Positions 16,765-25,080 of a stretch of DNA of 58,582 nucleotides are shown one piece after another. The notes below the pieces were generated by a model. It had not been told where the DNA came from. It saw only the letters and a list, made by a program, of their open reading frames with translations, and did no database searches. Within the stretch, counting starts at the first letter, position 1. Each line of letters begins with the position of its first letter. The stretch lies in assembly GCA_903829945.1 (NCBI GenBank), contig CAIKRV010000032.1, forward strand, positions 1-58,582, in the 5' to 3' direction. This DNA comes from an uncultured bacterium (GTDB lineage Bacteria > Bacteroidota > Bacteroidia > CAILMK01). The position numbers and the translations under genes were made by a program.

Positions 16765-18213
16765 TTACTTCTTTAATTTTGCTTTTGCTTTCTCTTCTTC
16801 AATCTTATCCAATTTATCAAATAGTTCATCCAATTGGTCGCTTAAAATTCTTTTGGCAACTATTTTCTTATTGGCATCTAAAATATACATCACGGGAGTA
16901 CTGTAAACGTCATACATTTTATTAAAATCAGTAACTGTAAAACTATCCCAAACATTTATCCAATCTCCCCATTTATGTTCTCTGAAATATTTTTTCCATG
17001 GACCGGGTTTTCGTTCTATTGTAGCTGCATAAACTTCAATTTGTCTTTTGGTTTTATTTTTTACATAGTAATCATGCAACAATGGAGTTTCGTGCTGGCA
17101 ATGCCCGCAATCGGAATCCCAGAACCAAAGTATCGTATATTTGGATTTAACACTATAGAGCGTTCTCACTTTTCCATTAGAGTCAGTAAGGTACAAATCA
17201 GGTGCAGTTTTCCCAATTAAAATATTGCGCAAAATATTACATCTTCTTCTGATTTGACGAATGGTGTTAGAATCCGCCCAATAAGCTTTACCGCTCAAAT
17301 AGTAGGTATCACCAATATGCACCAACACTGCATCCATTCCCATCATTGGAGAATTTTCATAAGTATTTAAAACATACCAAATAGTATATTTATACATTTC
17401 CTTATTGTTTTCCATTAATTTTATCACTTTGTCTGCATCAGCATTAATGGAATCCGGCATTTGCGGGACTAGATTTTTAAAGAAATATTCAAGTTTGCTG
17501 TCAAAAAATGGCGTTCTTACCAATCGCTCGTCGGTCATATCAAAATTATCGAAATAATGTGCTTTGAACCAGCGATAAGGAAAAGTAGAATCTGATCTGC
17601 CATTAGCTAATTTAGGGGCCTCAGGAATTTCCGGTTCACTTGCAGCTTTGATAAGTTTTACGGCAAAGCTCTTCGCATTTGCATCCATCCATTTGGTTCT
17701 GAAATCTGCCATATCTTTATTGATGGCATTCATTTTTTCTTTCAATGCTTTTTGGTCCGCTTCTGCAGTAGTTTTTTTGTATAATTTACGCAAAGAATCT
17801 ACCATAGTGCCATCATCAAAGGCTTTCTTTTGATACTCATAAAACACAGCGTTTTCCTGCGAACCTTTTACTTTCATATGCGTAATTAAATTCGCAGTAT
17901 CTGTTTCTAAACTAAAATTTTGTTCAGAAACTAAAAATTCAAGAATCTGATGAGGCATACTCAATACATATACACCACCCGGTAAGGTGTTTTTTCCTTT
18001 AAAAAGTAAATTTCCATTCGCATCGGCTACCGCCGAATCTTGTTTGATAAATTGGTTTTTACCATAGTGATAACCAATTAAACATTTTACATCATGCAAA
18101 CCCTTTACTCGAATTTTTATTTGATGTCCTTCTTCCGTTGCCGCAGCACTACCGGAATAAAATCCGAAAATCGAAATACACGATAGGAGTGTGGTAATGA
18201 TAAATCTATTCAT
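16765..18213 (-). CDS. Secreted TlpA-like thiol-disulfide oxidoreductase with long N-terminal domain
   Basis: This 482-residue protein has a signal peptide (residues 1-25) and a beta-rich DUF4369-like domain (about 30-130). A helical region (about 130-320, DUF5106-like) leads to a C-terminal thioredoxin fold starting at GKTAPDLYLTDSNGK, with a CGHC active site in WDSDCGHCQ. This layout is frequent in Bacteroidota periplasmic reductases whose partners are mostly unknown. The extreme C-terminus is a Lys/Glu-rich helix (KLDKIEEEKAKAKLKK). The domain names are from memory of the architecture; the thioredoxin part is certain. Confidence 0.88.
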   Translation of the reverse strand: MNRFIITTLLSCISIFGFYSGSAAATEEGHQIKIRVKGLHDVKCLIGYHYGKNQFIKQDSAVADANGNLLFKGKNTLPGGVYVLSMPHQILEFLVSEQNFSLETDTANLITHMKVKGSQENAVFYEYQKKAFDDGTMVDSLRKLYKKTTAEADQKALKEKMNAINKDMADFRTKWMDANAKSFAVKLIKAASEPEIPEAPKLANGRSDSTFPYRWFKAHYFDNFDMTDERLVRTPFFDSKLEYFFKNLVPQMPDSINADADKVIKLMENNKEMYKYTIWYVLNTYENSPMMGMDAVLVHIGDTYYLSGKAYWADSNTIRQIRRRCNILRNILIGKTAPDLYLTDSNGKVRTLYSVKSKYTILWFWDSDCGHCQHETPLLHDYYVKNKTKRQIEVYAATIERKPGPWKKYFREHKWGDWINVWDSFTVTDFNKMYDVYSTPVMYILDANKKIVAKRILSDQLDELFDKLDKIEEEKAKAKLKK

Positions 18214-18283
18214 AAGTGTTTCTTATAAGATATTTTGGTTCCTTGGGTTCCTGCAAAAATTGTGCAATAGCCAATATTATTTG

Positions 18284-18291
18284 CAAATATA
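18284..18291 (-). promoter_or_regulatory. -7 promoter element ahead of the TlpA-like/dapD unit
   Basis: An exact TANNTTTG (TATATTTG on the minus strand), 71 bases upstream of the start codon at 18213. No TTG at the usual -33 distance was found. Confidence 0.4.
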
Positions 18292-18389
18292 CAAAGGACT
18301 GAGACAATTTTCTAAGGAAATTAAAGCTATAAATTTACCAAATTAGAATACTCGATGAAGGAGAGGTTATTTGTATATTAATTTACTAT

Positions 18390-19964
18390 TCAATGTTTTA
18401 TGCTAAGTGCTAATGCTTCTGCACAGCGCTCTCCATCCATAGCAGCACTTACAATACCGCCGGCATATCCTGCACCTTCCCCACATGGGAAGAGCTTCCT
18501 TATTTGAATATGCTCCAAAGTTTCAGGATTTCTGGGAATACGCACCGGAGAGGAAGTTCTGCTTTCTACACCTACAATTTGAGCATCATTACTTAAATAT
18601 CCTTTCATTTTTTGTCCAAAGACTTTAAATGCACCTTGCAGTCGAAATCGAATATTAGGAGGTAACATGGAATGCAAATCGGAGGATACCAAGCCTGGAA
18701 TATAGGATGTTTTGAGTAGGGTAGCAGACCTTTTATTATTGACAAAATCCATCATTCTTTGGGCGGGAGCGCTTTGGGTTTCTCCTGCGGTTTTAAATGC
18801 CAATTGTTCCAATTCTTTTTGCATTTGCAAACCGGCCAAAGGTCCATATTTCTGATAAGGCAATAAATCATCCTCATTAATGGAAACTACGATTCCTGAA
18901 TTAGCAAAAGGAGAATCACGTTTGGACGGGGACATGCCATTAACTACAATTTCGCCGGGGGCAGTTGCTGCAGGTACGATAAATCCACCGGGGCACATAC
19001 AAAATGAAAATACTCCTTTATCAATACCATTGTAGTTAATTTGACTTACCAAGGCATAAGCGGCCGGCGGTAAATATGGATTGGAGCTTGCTCCATGGTA
19101 TTGAATAAAGTCTATCAAAGATTGTTGATGCTCAATCCTTACCCCCATAGCAAAAGGCTTTGCTTCTACATGGATATTTTTCTGCGCTAATAATTCAAAA
19201 ATGTCCCTGGCTGAATGTCCGGTGGCAAGGATAACTCCTTTGCCTTCAATTTTATTTCCCTCATGGGTAATTATTCCGTGCATGCAATTATCCTTAATGA
19301 TAAAATCATCCACACGCGTATTAAATAAAATTTCTCCTCCGTATCCAAGAATAGTTTCCCTTAATTTAGTAACTAAGGCCGGTAATTTATTGGTGCCAAT
19401 ATGCGGATGTGTATCTACTAAAATATCTTCTTTTGCACCATGCTTTACCAATATTTCGAGAATGCGACGAACATCACCGCGCTTCTTTGAACGCGTATAT
19501 AATTTTCCGTCTGAATAAGTACCGGCACCTCCTTCGCCAAAACAATAATTAGATTCAGGATTTACAATATGTGCCTTATTAATGGCTGCTAAATCTCGCC
19601 TTCTGCTACGGACATCTTTTCCTCTTTCAATCACAATAGGTTTGATGCCCAATTCTATTAAACGCAAAGCAGCAAATAGGCCGGCAGGGCCTGCACCTAC
19701 GATGATGGCCGTTTTACTTTTACTTACTTCTTGGTAAGTATAATTATTGGTAAAAATTTCAGGAGCTTGACCATGATAAACTACGACTTCAACATTCACT
19801 TTAATATTGCTCTTACGTGCATCTATGGAACGTTTTATTGGTCGAATAATGATGCCATTCCTATCAGAAATTCCAATGGAACGCAAGACTTCATTCTGAA
19901 ATAAAATTTCATTTAAGGCCTGTTCCGGACTAAGGCTTAGATTAATTATTTTAGGAAAGGGCAT
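18390..19964 (-). CDS. NAD(P)/FAD-dependent oxidoreductase (COG2509-like)
   Basis: This 524-residue flavoprotein has an N-terminal alpha/beta domain (about residues 1-85) before the FAD-binding Rossmann motif VGAGPAGLFAALRLIELG (about 91-108). The segment NYCFGEGGAGTYSDGKLYTR is typical of the uncharacterised FAD dehydrogenases in COG2509. A second dinucleotide-type motif (GVILATGHSARDIF) and the C-terminal CGEGAGYAGGIVSAA complete the FAD site. The substrate is unknown. It has its own upstream -7 element and stands alone on the minus strand. Confidence 0.85.
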   Translation of the reverse strand: MPFPKIINLSLSPEQALNEILFQNEVLRSIGISDRNGIIIRPIKRSIDARKSNIKVNVEVVVYHGQAPEIFTNNYTYQEVSKSKTAIIVGAGPAGLFAALRLIELGIKPIVIERGKDVRSRRRDLAAINKAHIVNPESNYCFGEGGAGTYSDGKLYTRSKKRGDVRRILEILVKHGAKEDILVDTHPHIGTNKLPALVTKLRETILGYGGEILFNTRVDDFIIKDNCMHGIITHEGNKIEGKGVILATGHSARDIFELLAQKNIHVEAKPFAMGVRIEHQQSLIDFIQYHGASSNPYLPPAAYALVSQINYNGIDKGVFSFCMCPGGFIVPAATAPGEIVVNGMSPSKRDSPFANSGIVVSINEDDLLPYQKYGPLAGLQMQKELEQLAFKTAGETQSAPAQRMMDFVNNKRSATLLKTSYIPGLVSSDLHSMLPPNIRFRLQGAFKVFGQKMKGYLSNDAQIVGVESRTSSPVRIPRNPETLEHIQIRKLFPCGEGAGYAGGIVSAAMDGERCAEALALSIKH

Positions 19965-20001
19965 AGGTTAAGTAGTTAACTTAAAAAAACCGAATTTAGC
20001 G

Positions 20002-20009
20002 CAAAATTA
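20002..20009 (-). promoter_or_regulatory. -7 promoter element ahead of FAD oxidoreductase
   Basis: Exact TAATTTTG on the minus strand, 38 bases upstream of the start codon at 19964. Confidence 0.5.
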
Positions 20010-20048
20010 AAGGATTGTGCGCTAGGCATCTAATTATAGGGTCAGGAT

Positions 20049-20681
20049 TTATTCACGTGGCATTAAAAACATTTCCACCGAGCCTTTGCCTTCTCTGATC
20101 AGTTCTATTTCATTACTGGAACAATCAAAGATGGTGGAAACTTCTTTCCCTCCAAAACCACCATGAATAACCATATCTACACGATCTTTAAAGTATCCGT
20201 AAATTTCTTCAGGATCCGTAAAATAATCATCTAAAAGTTTATTATCGTGGATAGAAGCAGAAACCAATGGATTTCCTAATTCTTTAACAATATCCCTTGG
20301 AATTGAATTATCCGGCACGCGAATTCCAATGGTCCGTTTTTTGTTTTTAAACAGCTTTGGAACCTTGTTATTGGCTTTTAAAATAAAAGTATAAGGGCCG
20401 GGTAAACATTTTTTCATCAGCCTGTAAATACTGTCCTCAAAGGGAACCGTGTATTCCGATAGGTGACTTAAATCCGAACAAATAAGGGAAAGATTAGCAT
20501 TTTCCGGCTTTTTACCAATGGCCATACATAATTTATCGATGGCTTTTTGGTTCTTCATATCACAACCGATAGCATAAACAGTATCAGTAGGATATATGAT
20601 AACAGCGCCTTTCTTTAGGGCATCCACTATGGCACTTAAATGCCGTGGAGCTGGGTTTTCAGGATAGACTCTTATCAACAT
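20049..20681 (-). CDS. YrdC/Sua5-fold protein, YciO-type (L-threonylcarbamoyladenylate synthase family)
   Basis: This 210-residue protein has the YrdC fold: AIVDALKKGAVIIYPTDTVYAIGCD near the N-terminus, the LPGPYTFIL motif (about residues 92-100), and IGIRVPDN. The family includes TsaC/Sua5, which make the threonylcarbamoyl-AMP used for t6A in tRNA. The opening IRVYPENPAPRHL and the KKPENANLSLICSD segment match the YciO subgroup, whose role is less settled than that of TsaC. It lies 55 bases after sucC in the same direction and is probably read through from it. Confidence 0.82.
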   Translation of the reverse strand: MLIRVYPENPAPRHLSAIVDALKKGAVIIYPTDTVYAIGCDMKNQKAIDKLCMAIGKKPENANLSLICSDLSHLSEYTVPFEDSIYRLMKKCLPGPYTFILKANNKVPKLFKNKKRTIGIRVPDNSIPRDIVKELGNPLVSASIHDNKLLDDYFTDPEEIYGYFKDRVDMVIHGGFGGKEVSTIFDCSSNEIELIREGKGSVEMFLMPRE

Positions 20682-20736
20682 TGCATAAAGGATTTATGTT
20701 GTGAAGATAAGTAATCCTTTTCCGGATTGCAAATTT

Positions 20737-21924
20737 TTACAATACTTTTTTAACCAAATCAGCTGCTTCGCTAAGTAAAGTTGCAGAAAAGACCTTTAAT
20801 CCGCTATCGGTAATAATCTTTTTAGCCTCTTCAGCATTAGTACCTTGCAAGCGCACTATAATAGGTACATTTACATTGCCTAAGTTTTTATACGCTTCAA
20901 CAATACCATTAGCTACACGGTCACAACGAACTATACCGCCAAAAATATTTACCAAAATTGCTTTTACATTAGGATCAGCAAGGATAATTCTAAATCCGGC
21001 TTCTACGGTTACTGCATTTGCAGTGCCTCCAACATCTAAAAAATTGGCAGGTTCACCTCCTGCTAATTTAATCATATCCATGGTAGCCATGGCCAAGCCT
21101 GCACCATTCACCATACAACCTACATTACCTTCAAGTCTGATATAGTTTAGGTTATGCTTCTTTGCTTCAATCTCTAGTTCATCTTCTTCATTCAAATCAC
21201 GCATAGCTTCATAATCCGGATGACGATACAATGCATTGTCATCAAGATTTACTTTTGCATCTACTGCAATGATTTTATCATCAGAAGTTTTAAGTACAGG
21301 ATTAATTTCAAACATGGAAGAATCAGTTCCATCATAGGCTTTATATAAAGCCGTAACGAATTTAACCATTGATTTAAATGCCTCGCCTGAACAGCCTAAA
21401 TTAAAGGCAATTCTTCTAGCTTGAAAGCCTTGTAAACCTACTGCCGGGTCAACGGTTTCTTTAAATATTTTATCGGGATGGGTTGCTGCAACTTCTTCAA
21501 TATCCATTCCACCTTCAGTGGAATACATAATTATATTTCTACCTGAACTTCTATCCAACAAAACACTCATATAGAACTCCTTGGTTGGATTTGGACCCGG
21601 ATAATAAACATCCTGTGCAATTAAAACTTTATGAACAAAACGTCCTTGAGGCCCGGTTTGTGGAGTTACCAAGGTCATTCCTAAAATATTTCCAGATATA
21701 GTTTTAACATCCTCAATAGATTTGGCCAATTTTACGCCGCCTCCTTTACCGCGTCCACCTGCATGGATTTGTGCTTTAACAACAAACCATTCTGTGCCGG
21801 TTTGCGCTTGCAATTGTTTCGCTGCTTCTACTGCGGCTTCCGGAGTGTCTGCTGTAATGCCTTCTTGAATGCCTACACCAAAGCTTTTGAGTATTTGTTT
21901 TCCTTGGAACTCGTGAATATTCAT
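20737..21924 (-). CDS. sucC: Succinyl-CoA synthetase (ADP-forming) subunit beta
   Basis: This 395-residue subunit carries the ATP-grasp and CoA-ligase parts of succinyl-CoA synthetase in the TCA cycle. The N-terminus MNIHEFQGKQILKSFGV, the glycine-rich ATP site AGGRGKGGGVKLAK, and the C-terminal FLDVGGTANAVTVEAGF and NIFGGIVRCD motifs are all conserved. The partner alpha subunit (sucD) is not adjacent; separated sucC and sucD are known in this phylum. An exact -7 element and an inverted repeat lie just upstream. Confidence 0.97.
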   Translation of the reverse strand: MNIHEFQGKQILKSFGVGIQEGITADTPEAAVEAAKQLQAQTGTEWFVVKAQIHAGGRGKGGGVKLAKSIEDVKTISGNILGMTLVTPQTGPQGRFVHKVLIAQDVYYPGPNPTKEFYMSVLLDRSSGRNIIMYSTEGGMDIEEVAATHPDKIFKETVDPAVGLQGFQARRIAFNLGCSGEAFKSMVKFVTALYKAYDGTDSSMFEINPVLKTSDDKIIAVDAKVNLDDNALYRHPDYEAMRDLNEEDELEIEAKKHNLNYIRLEGNVGCMVNGAGLAMATMDMIKLAGGEPANFLDVGGTANAVTVEAGFRIILADPNVKAILVNIFGGIVRCDRVANGIVEAYKNLGNVNVPIIVRLQGTNAEEAKKIITDSGLKVFSATLLSEAADLVKKVL

Positions 21925-21944
21925 ATCGTTTCTAAATTGTGCTG

Positions 21945-21974
21945 CAAAAGTAATAAGATATTACGATAATATCT
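21945..21974 (-). promoter_or_regulatory. sucC promoter with overlapping inverted repeat
   Basis: The exact -7 element TACTTTTG (21945-21952, minus strand) is 21 bases from the sucC start codon. Three bases further upstream is a 7-bp inverted repeat, AGATATT (21956-21962) and AATATCT (21968-21974), with a 5-base spacer. It would occupy the gap between the -7 and -33 contacts, a fitting place for an operator. Regulator unknown. Confidence 0.5.
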
Positions 21975-22071
21975 CTATGAGACTTGGAGTAAATCCTGAA
22001 GCATTTCATTTATGCCGTTTGATTGGGATTAATTGTCATAATTAATTGTATGTCAGAGAATAAAAATATTA

Positions 22072-22104
22072 TTGTTATTTCATCAATCACAGATTGTAAA
22101 TTTG
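22072..22104 (+). promoter_or_regulatory. Promoter of the TIGR01777 gene
   Basis: A TTG (22072-22074), a 22-base spacer and an exact TAAATTTG (22097-22104) fit the Bacteroidota promoter consensus. It ends 43 bases before the start codon. Confidence 0.55.
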
Positions 22105-22147
22105 CACTTGAATTCTGATTTGTAAATAACTACCCGGATTATTTAAA

Positions 22148-23065
22148 ATGCAAAATGTTCTGATCGCCGGAGGTTCCGGATTAATAGGCAGAAGACTGAC
22201 TCAAATTTTATTGGAAGAAGGTTTTTCTGTGAGCATACTCGGAAGAAATAAGACGGAAGTTTTAGGCTCACATATATCAATTTATAATTGGGACCCGGCC
22301 ACCAAGTTTCTGCCGGAAGATGCCTTAAATCGTGCAGATTATATAATTAATTTGGCCGGCGCAAGCATATCAAAACGCTGGAGTAAAACATATAAAGAAC
22401 TAATAATCAATAGCCGAATAGAGGCTACCTCAACTTTAGTTGAAGTACTTAATACTAAGCCTCACAAAGTGAAGGCTTTAATTAATGGATCTGCCAGTGG
22501 ATTTTATGGTTTTAATAGGGTAGAGGAACTCTCTGAAAATAGTGAACCCGGTATTGGTTTTTTATCGGAAACTTGCGAACAATGGGAGCAGGAAGCACAA
22601 AAACTACATTGCCCGTCTACCCGATTAATTATTCTAAGAACGGGAATAGTATTAGCAAAGGACGGTGGTGCATTTCCATCCATGGCATTGCCGATTCGCT
22701 ATTGGGTAGGTAGTAAATTAGGTAATGGAAAACAAATAATTCCTTGGATTCATATGGATGATTTGTGCAAAATGATGGTATTTTTATTAATGAAACCTGA
22801 GCCCAAAGGAATATATAATGCTGTAGCTCCCGTAAGTATTTCCAATAAAGAGATGACGCGTGCAATTGCCAAAGCATACCATAAACCTTTATTGATGCCT
22901 CCGGTTCCAGGTTTTATGCTACGCTTATTTTTAGGAGAATTTTACAAAGCCTTGATCGGCAGTTTAAAAATTTCAGCCACTAAAATTAAACAAGAAGGAT
23001 TTCTATTTCAGTATCCTGAAATAGATGATGCGCTCGAGGTATTGGTGCCTAAAAAGAAATCTTAA
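22148..23065 (+). CDS. TIGR01777 family epimerase (SDR superfamily)
   Basis: This 305-residue extended SDR protein has the cofactor motif GGSGLIGRRL (residues 8-17) and IINLAGASISKRWS (about 67-80), which is diagnostic of the TIGR01777/YfcH group. ASGFYG replaces the classical YxxxK neighbourhood in the centre, and RTGIVLAKDGGAFPSM follows. Homologues are called NAD-dependent epimerases, but no substrate is established. The DUF1731-like C-terminus (PPVPGFMLRLFLGE) is present. The stop codon shares the four bases TTAA at 23062-23065 with the stop of the convergent CAP gene. Confidence 0.93.
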   Translation: MQNVLIAGGSGLIGRRLTQILLEEGFSVSILGRNKTEVLGSHISIYNWDPATKFLPEDALNRADYIINLAGASISKRWSKTYKELIINSRIEATSTLVEVLNTKPHKVKALINGSASGFYGFNRVEELSENSEPGIGFLSETCEQWEQEAQKLHCPSTRLIILRTGIVLAKDGGAFPSMALPIRYWVGSKLGNGKQIIPWIHMDDLCKMMVFLLMKPEPKGIYNAVAPVSISNKEMTRAIAKAYHKPLLMPPVPGFMLRLFLGEFYKALIGSLKISATKIKQEGFLFQYPEIDDALEVLVPKKKS

Positions 23066-24021
23066 GGTTGGAATTTGGTTACATCATATTCATAATTAAA
23101 CTTCTTGCCATTTAAAACAATATTCGTCAGCTTAACATGGTAAGTAACATCAGCAGTGGATGTTTTAGCAATACCTGATGGAAGCCATACGATGGTATTA
23201 TCAGCATAACCTAATTGTAGAGGATCAGTACTTAAAGATAGTGCATTACCATTATAACTCATTTGAACGATGGTATTGGTAAAATCTGCACCCGGTATTC
23301 CAAATGACCAACGGTCGTATACCAGAGGAGCAGGCACAAAACCTTTGCAAGGCCAGGCAATACTATTAGGTAATTTCCCATTGGCACCGCTGGCGCTTCC
23401 CCAATATAAGGCTGAATAATCACCGGTAGAACCAAAGCCGTAAACATCCGCTTGAGAATTTAAAATCCAACGGCGATGCCCCACACGGTTATTGCCATAA
23501 TCTGACATCCAATCATCTATGGACATATAAGGCTCTCCTAAAGAATTCATGGATAAATTTGATTCGGCTGCGCCACTTGCAGCTGAGGCGGTATAACAAT
23601 TCCAGGTACTGGGAGGGGTATGATTTAATGAGCTATTGGCCTTCATTAAAGCGGCAACACTTTGAGCAGTAGTATTGGCAAGGTTGCTGAAACTGATGGC
23701 AGGAAGACTATCTAATTGGCGGTAGAAATTCAATCTTTGCAGCACATTATTTAATTGTGCAGTACTCAGGGTACCGGGCTGGCAAGTGGTGGTCGTTCCG
23801 TTCCAAGTAAAACCGCTAACTTTAGTAGGCAGATAAGTATTATTATATGCGGCCAATACGGCTGCCCTTAAAGCAGGATTATTGCCGAAAGTAGTTGTCC
23901 CTCCGTTGGTAGAGGATGAGGTAGTTCCATTTGCAGTTGGGGTAGTATCAGATGCCTTTTTACTACAGGCAGCTAAAAAGAAAAGCAGGCAAATACTGCC
24001 TGCCATGATTAATTTTTTCAT
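23062..24021 (-). CDS. CAP-domain (SCP/PR-1) lipoprotein
   Basis: This 319-residue protein has a signal sequence with a lipobox (LAACSKK, Cys19) and a Thr/Ser/Gly/Asn-rich linker (about residues 24-48). A CAP domain follows, shown by LNFYRQLDSLPAISFSN, the cavity residues around NSSLNHTPP (His), AAESNLSM (Glu) and RVGHRRWILN (His). CAP domains bind lipids or act in signalling and lysis; no single role can be set for this one. The C-terminal about 90 residues are beta-rich. It follows the DUF6580-like gene by 34 bases and probably shares its promoter. Confidence 0.85.
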   Translation of the reverse strand: MKKLIMAGSICLLFFLAACSKKASDTTPTANGTTSSSTNGGTTTFGNNPALRAAVLAAYNNTYLPTKVSGFTWNGTTTTCQPGTLSTAQLNNVLQRLNFYRQLDSLPAISFSNLANTTAQSVAALMKANSSLNHTPPSTWNCYTASAASGAAESNLSMNSLGEPYMSIDDWMSDYGNNRVGHRRWILNSQADVYGFGSTGDYSALYWGSASGANGKLPNSIAWPCKGFVPAPLVYDRWSFGIPGADFTNTIVQMSYNGNALSLSTDPLQLGYADNTIVWLPSGIAKTSTADVTYHVKLTNIVLNGKKFNYEYDVTKFQP

Positions 24022-24055
24022 ATTACTTATTTAGTAATTTGCTGTTTGACTAAGT

Positions 24056-24637
24056 TTATGCGGTCTTATACTTGGACTCACGATTTAATAAATACTGAGA
24101 TCCAAAAAACAATCCGGTAAAAAATAAATCACCACAAAGTGTTAATATTATTGAAGTTAGCATGCTTTCGTGAAAGCTAAGCTTTAAGAAGGCTAAGCCG
24201 GCAACGTAGCATTCCATGAGTCCGCCAAAAGTATGAGGGTATAAATTTTGTGCGGCCCAAGTGCCAAAATTAGTTACTAAAAAGAAGATGATTGTACTAA
24301 CTAAGGATGCACTTAGTAGTACGGCCGGCTTTTGAGCATATTTACGAATTCCAAAACCTAGTATAGTAATCATGATAAATGCTGAATAAACATAAAGCAT
24401 ACTGGAATGGAAGCCATTTCCCGGGCTAAAAAGCTCTAAGATACAATCGCTTAAAAGCATACCGGCCAAAGGCAATAAAAATGCAAGTTTTTTATTTTTA
24501 AAACTGGCACCGCCAAATAATGCAATACCTGCAATTGGGGTAAAGTTCCATGGGTGCGGAATTACTCTGCTTAATGCCAGAATTAAAATCCCGCTGATCA
24601 TAATTAGCCAAGTATAATGTTGCTTTTGAGTAGCCAT
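24056..24637 (-). CDS. DUF6580-like integral membrane protein
   Basis: This 193-residue protein has about five membrane helices. The pattern SRVIPHPWNFTPIAGIALFGGASF followed by PLAGMLLSDCILE resembles a Bacteroidota family annotated as a putative transport protein (DUF6580 as I recall), which in topology looks like small-solute ECF S-components. No ATPase or T-component is nearby. Its own -7 element lies 22 bases upstream, and the CAP lipoprotein follows. The transport role is inferred. Confidence 0.75.
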   Translation of the reverse strand: MATQKQHYTWLIMISGILILALSRVIPHPWNFTPIAGIALFGGASFKNKKLAFLLPLAGMLLSDCILELFSPGNGFHSSMLYVYSAFIMITILGFGIRKYAQKPAVLLSASLVSTIIFFLVTNFGTWAAQNLYPHTFGGLMECYVAGLAFLKLSFHESMLTSIILTLCGDLFFTGLFFGSQYLLNRESKYKTA

Positions 24638-24658
24638 ATTTTATTTAATTTCTAAAGG

Positions 24659-24666
24659 CAAAAGTA
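24659..24666 (-). promoter_or_regulatory. -7 promoter element ahead of the DUF6580-like gene
   Basis: Exact TACTTTTG on the minus strand, 22 bases upstream of the start codon at 24637. Confidence 0.5.
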
Positions 24667-25034
24667 AGGAAATATTATGGATAATAAAACTGTTTTAAGC
24701 CAAGCATTTTCATTTGGGAATTCCTATAGTGAGCTTAATCGTACGTAAAGAACTTTGTTTTTCCAAGCTCATTATAGTAGGGTTTTAGTATTTCGAATAT
24801 TGTAGTTTTAACAGGATGGGTTGAAATTATTTACTAACTTCTCCTATGAAAGTTCAAATTATAATTGTTGTATAATTTATATTATGTTAAGTAGGATTTG
24901 AAAAAGCTTCATGTTGGAAACGGGGCAATTTGCGTTTCTATATTAATTAGACCCTCACCTTATCTTGGTCAAATGACACAGTCCGGTATTAACATAACAT
25001 AAGTTCATTGACCAAACTTGAGAAAATATGGGCA
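24667..25034. other. Longest gene-free stretch, with two imperfect inverted repeats
   Basis: No credible coding region is seen on either strand. Two imperfect inverted repeats stand out. One has 11-base arms with one mismatch (24726-24736 and 24765-24775, core TGAGCTT/AAGCTCA). The other has arms TTGGTCAAATGA (24965-24976) and TCATTGACCAA (25005-25015), with one bulged base. It could hold a small structured RNA or remnants of a decayed element; no known RNA family is recognised. Confidence 0.35.
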
Positions 25035-25035
25035 T

Positions 25036-25066
25036 AAAAAAAGCCCCATAAAATGGAGCTTTTTCG
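25036..25066 (-). terminator. Intrinsic terminator after the TPR gene
   Basis: Stem AAAAAGCCCC (25038-25047) pairs with GGAGCTTTTT (25055-25064), with one mismatch and a short loop. Read on the minus strand it ends in a run of seven T, so it terminates the gyrA-TPR unit. Confidence 0.85.
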
Positions 25067-25080
25067 TTGAAGAGAATATC

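Noticed and set aside
20049-20681. Calling the YrdC-fold gene tsaC
   Set aside because: The N-terminal and active-site segments match the YciO subgroup, for which the t6A role is less certain.
24675-24748. A 23-codon open frame on the plus strand in the long gap
   Set aside because: Very short, with no promoter at the usual distance and no recognisable pattern.
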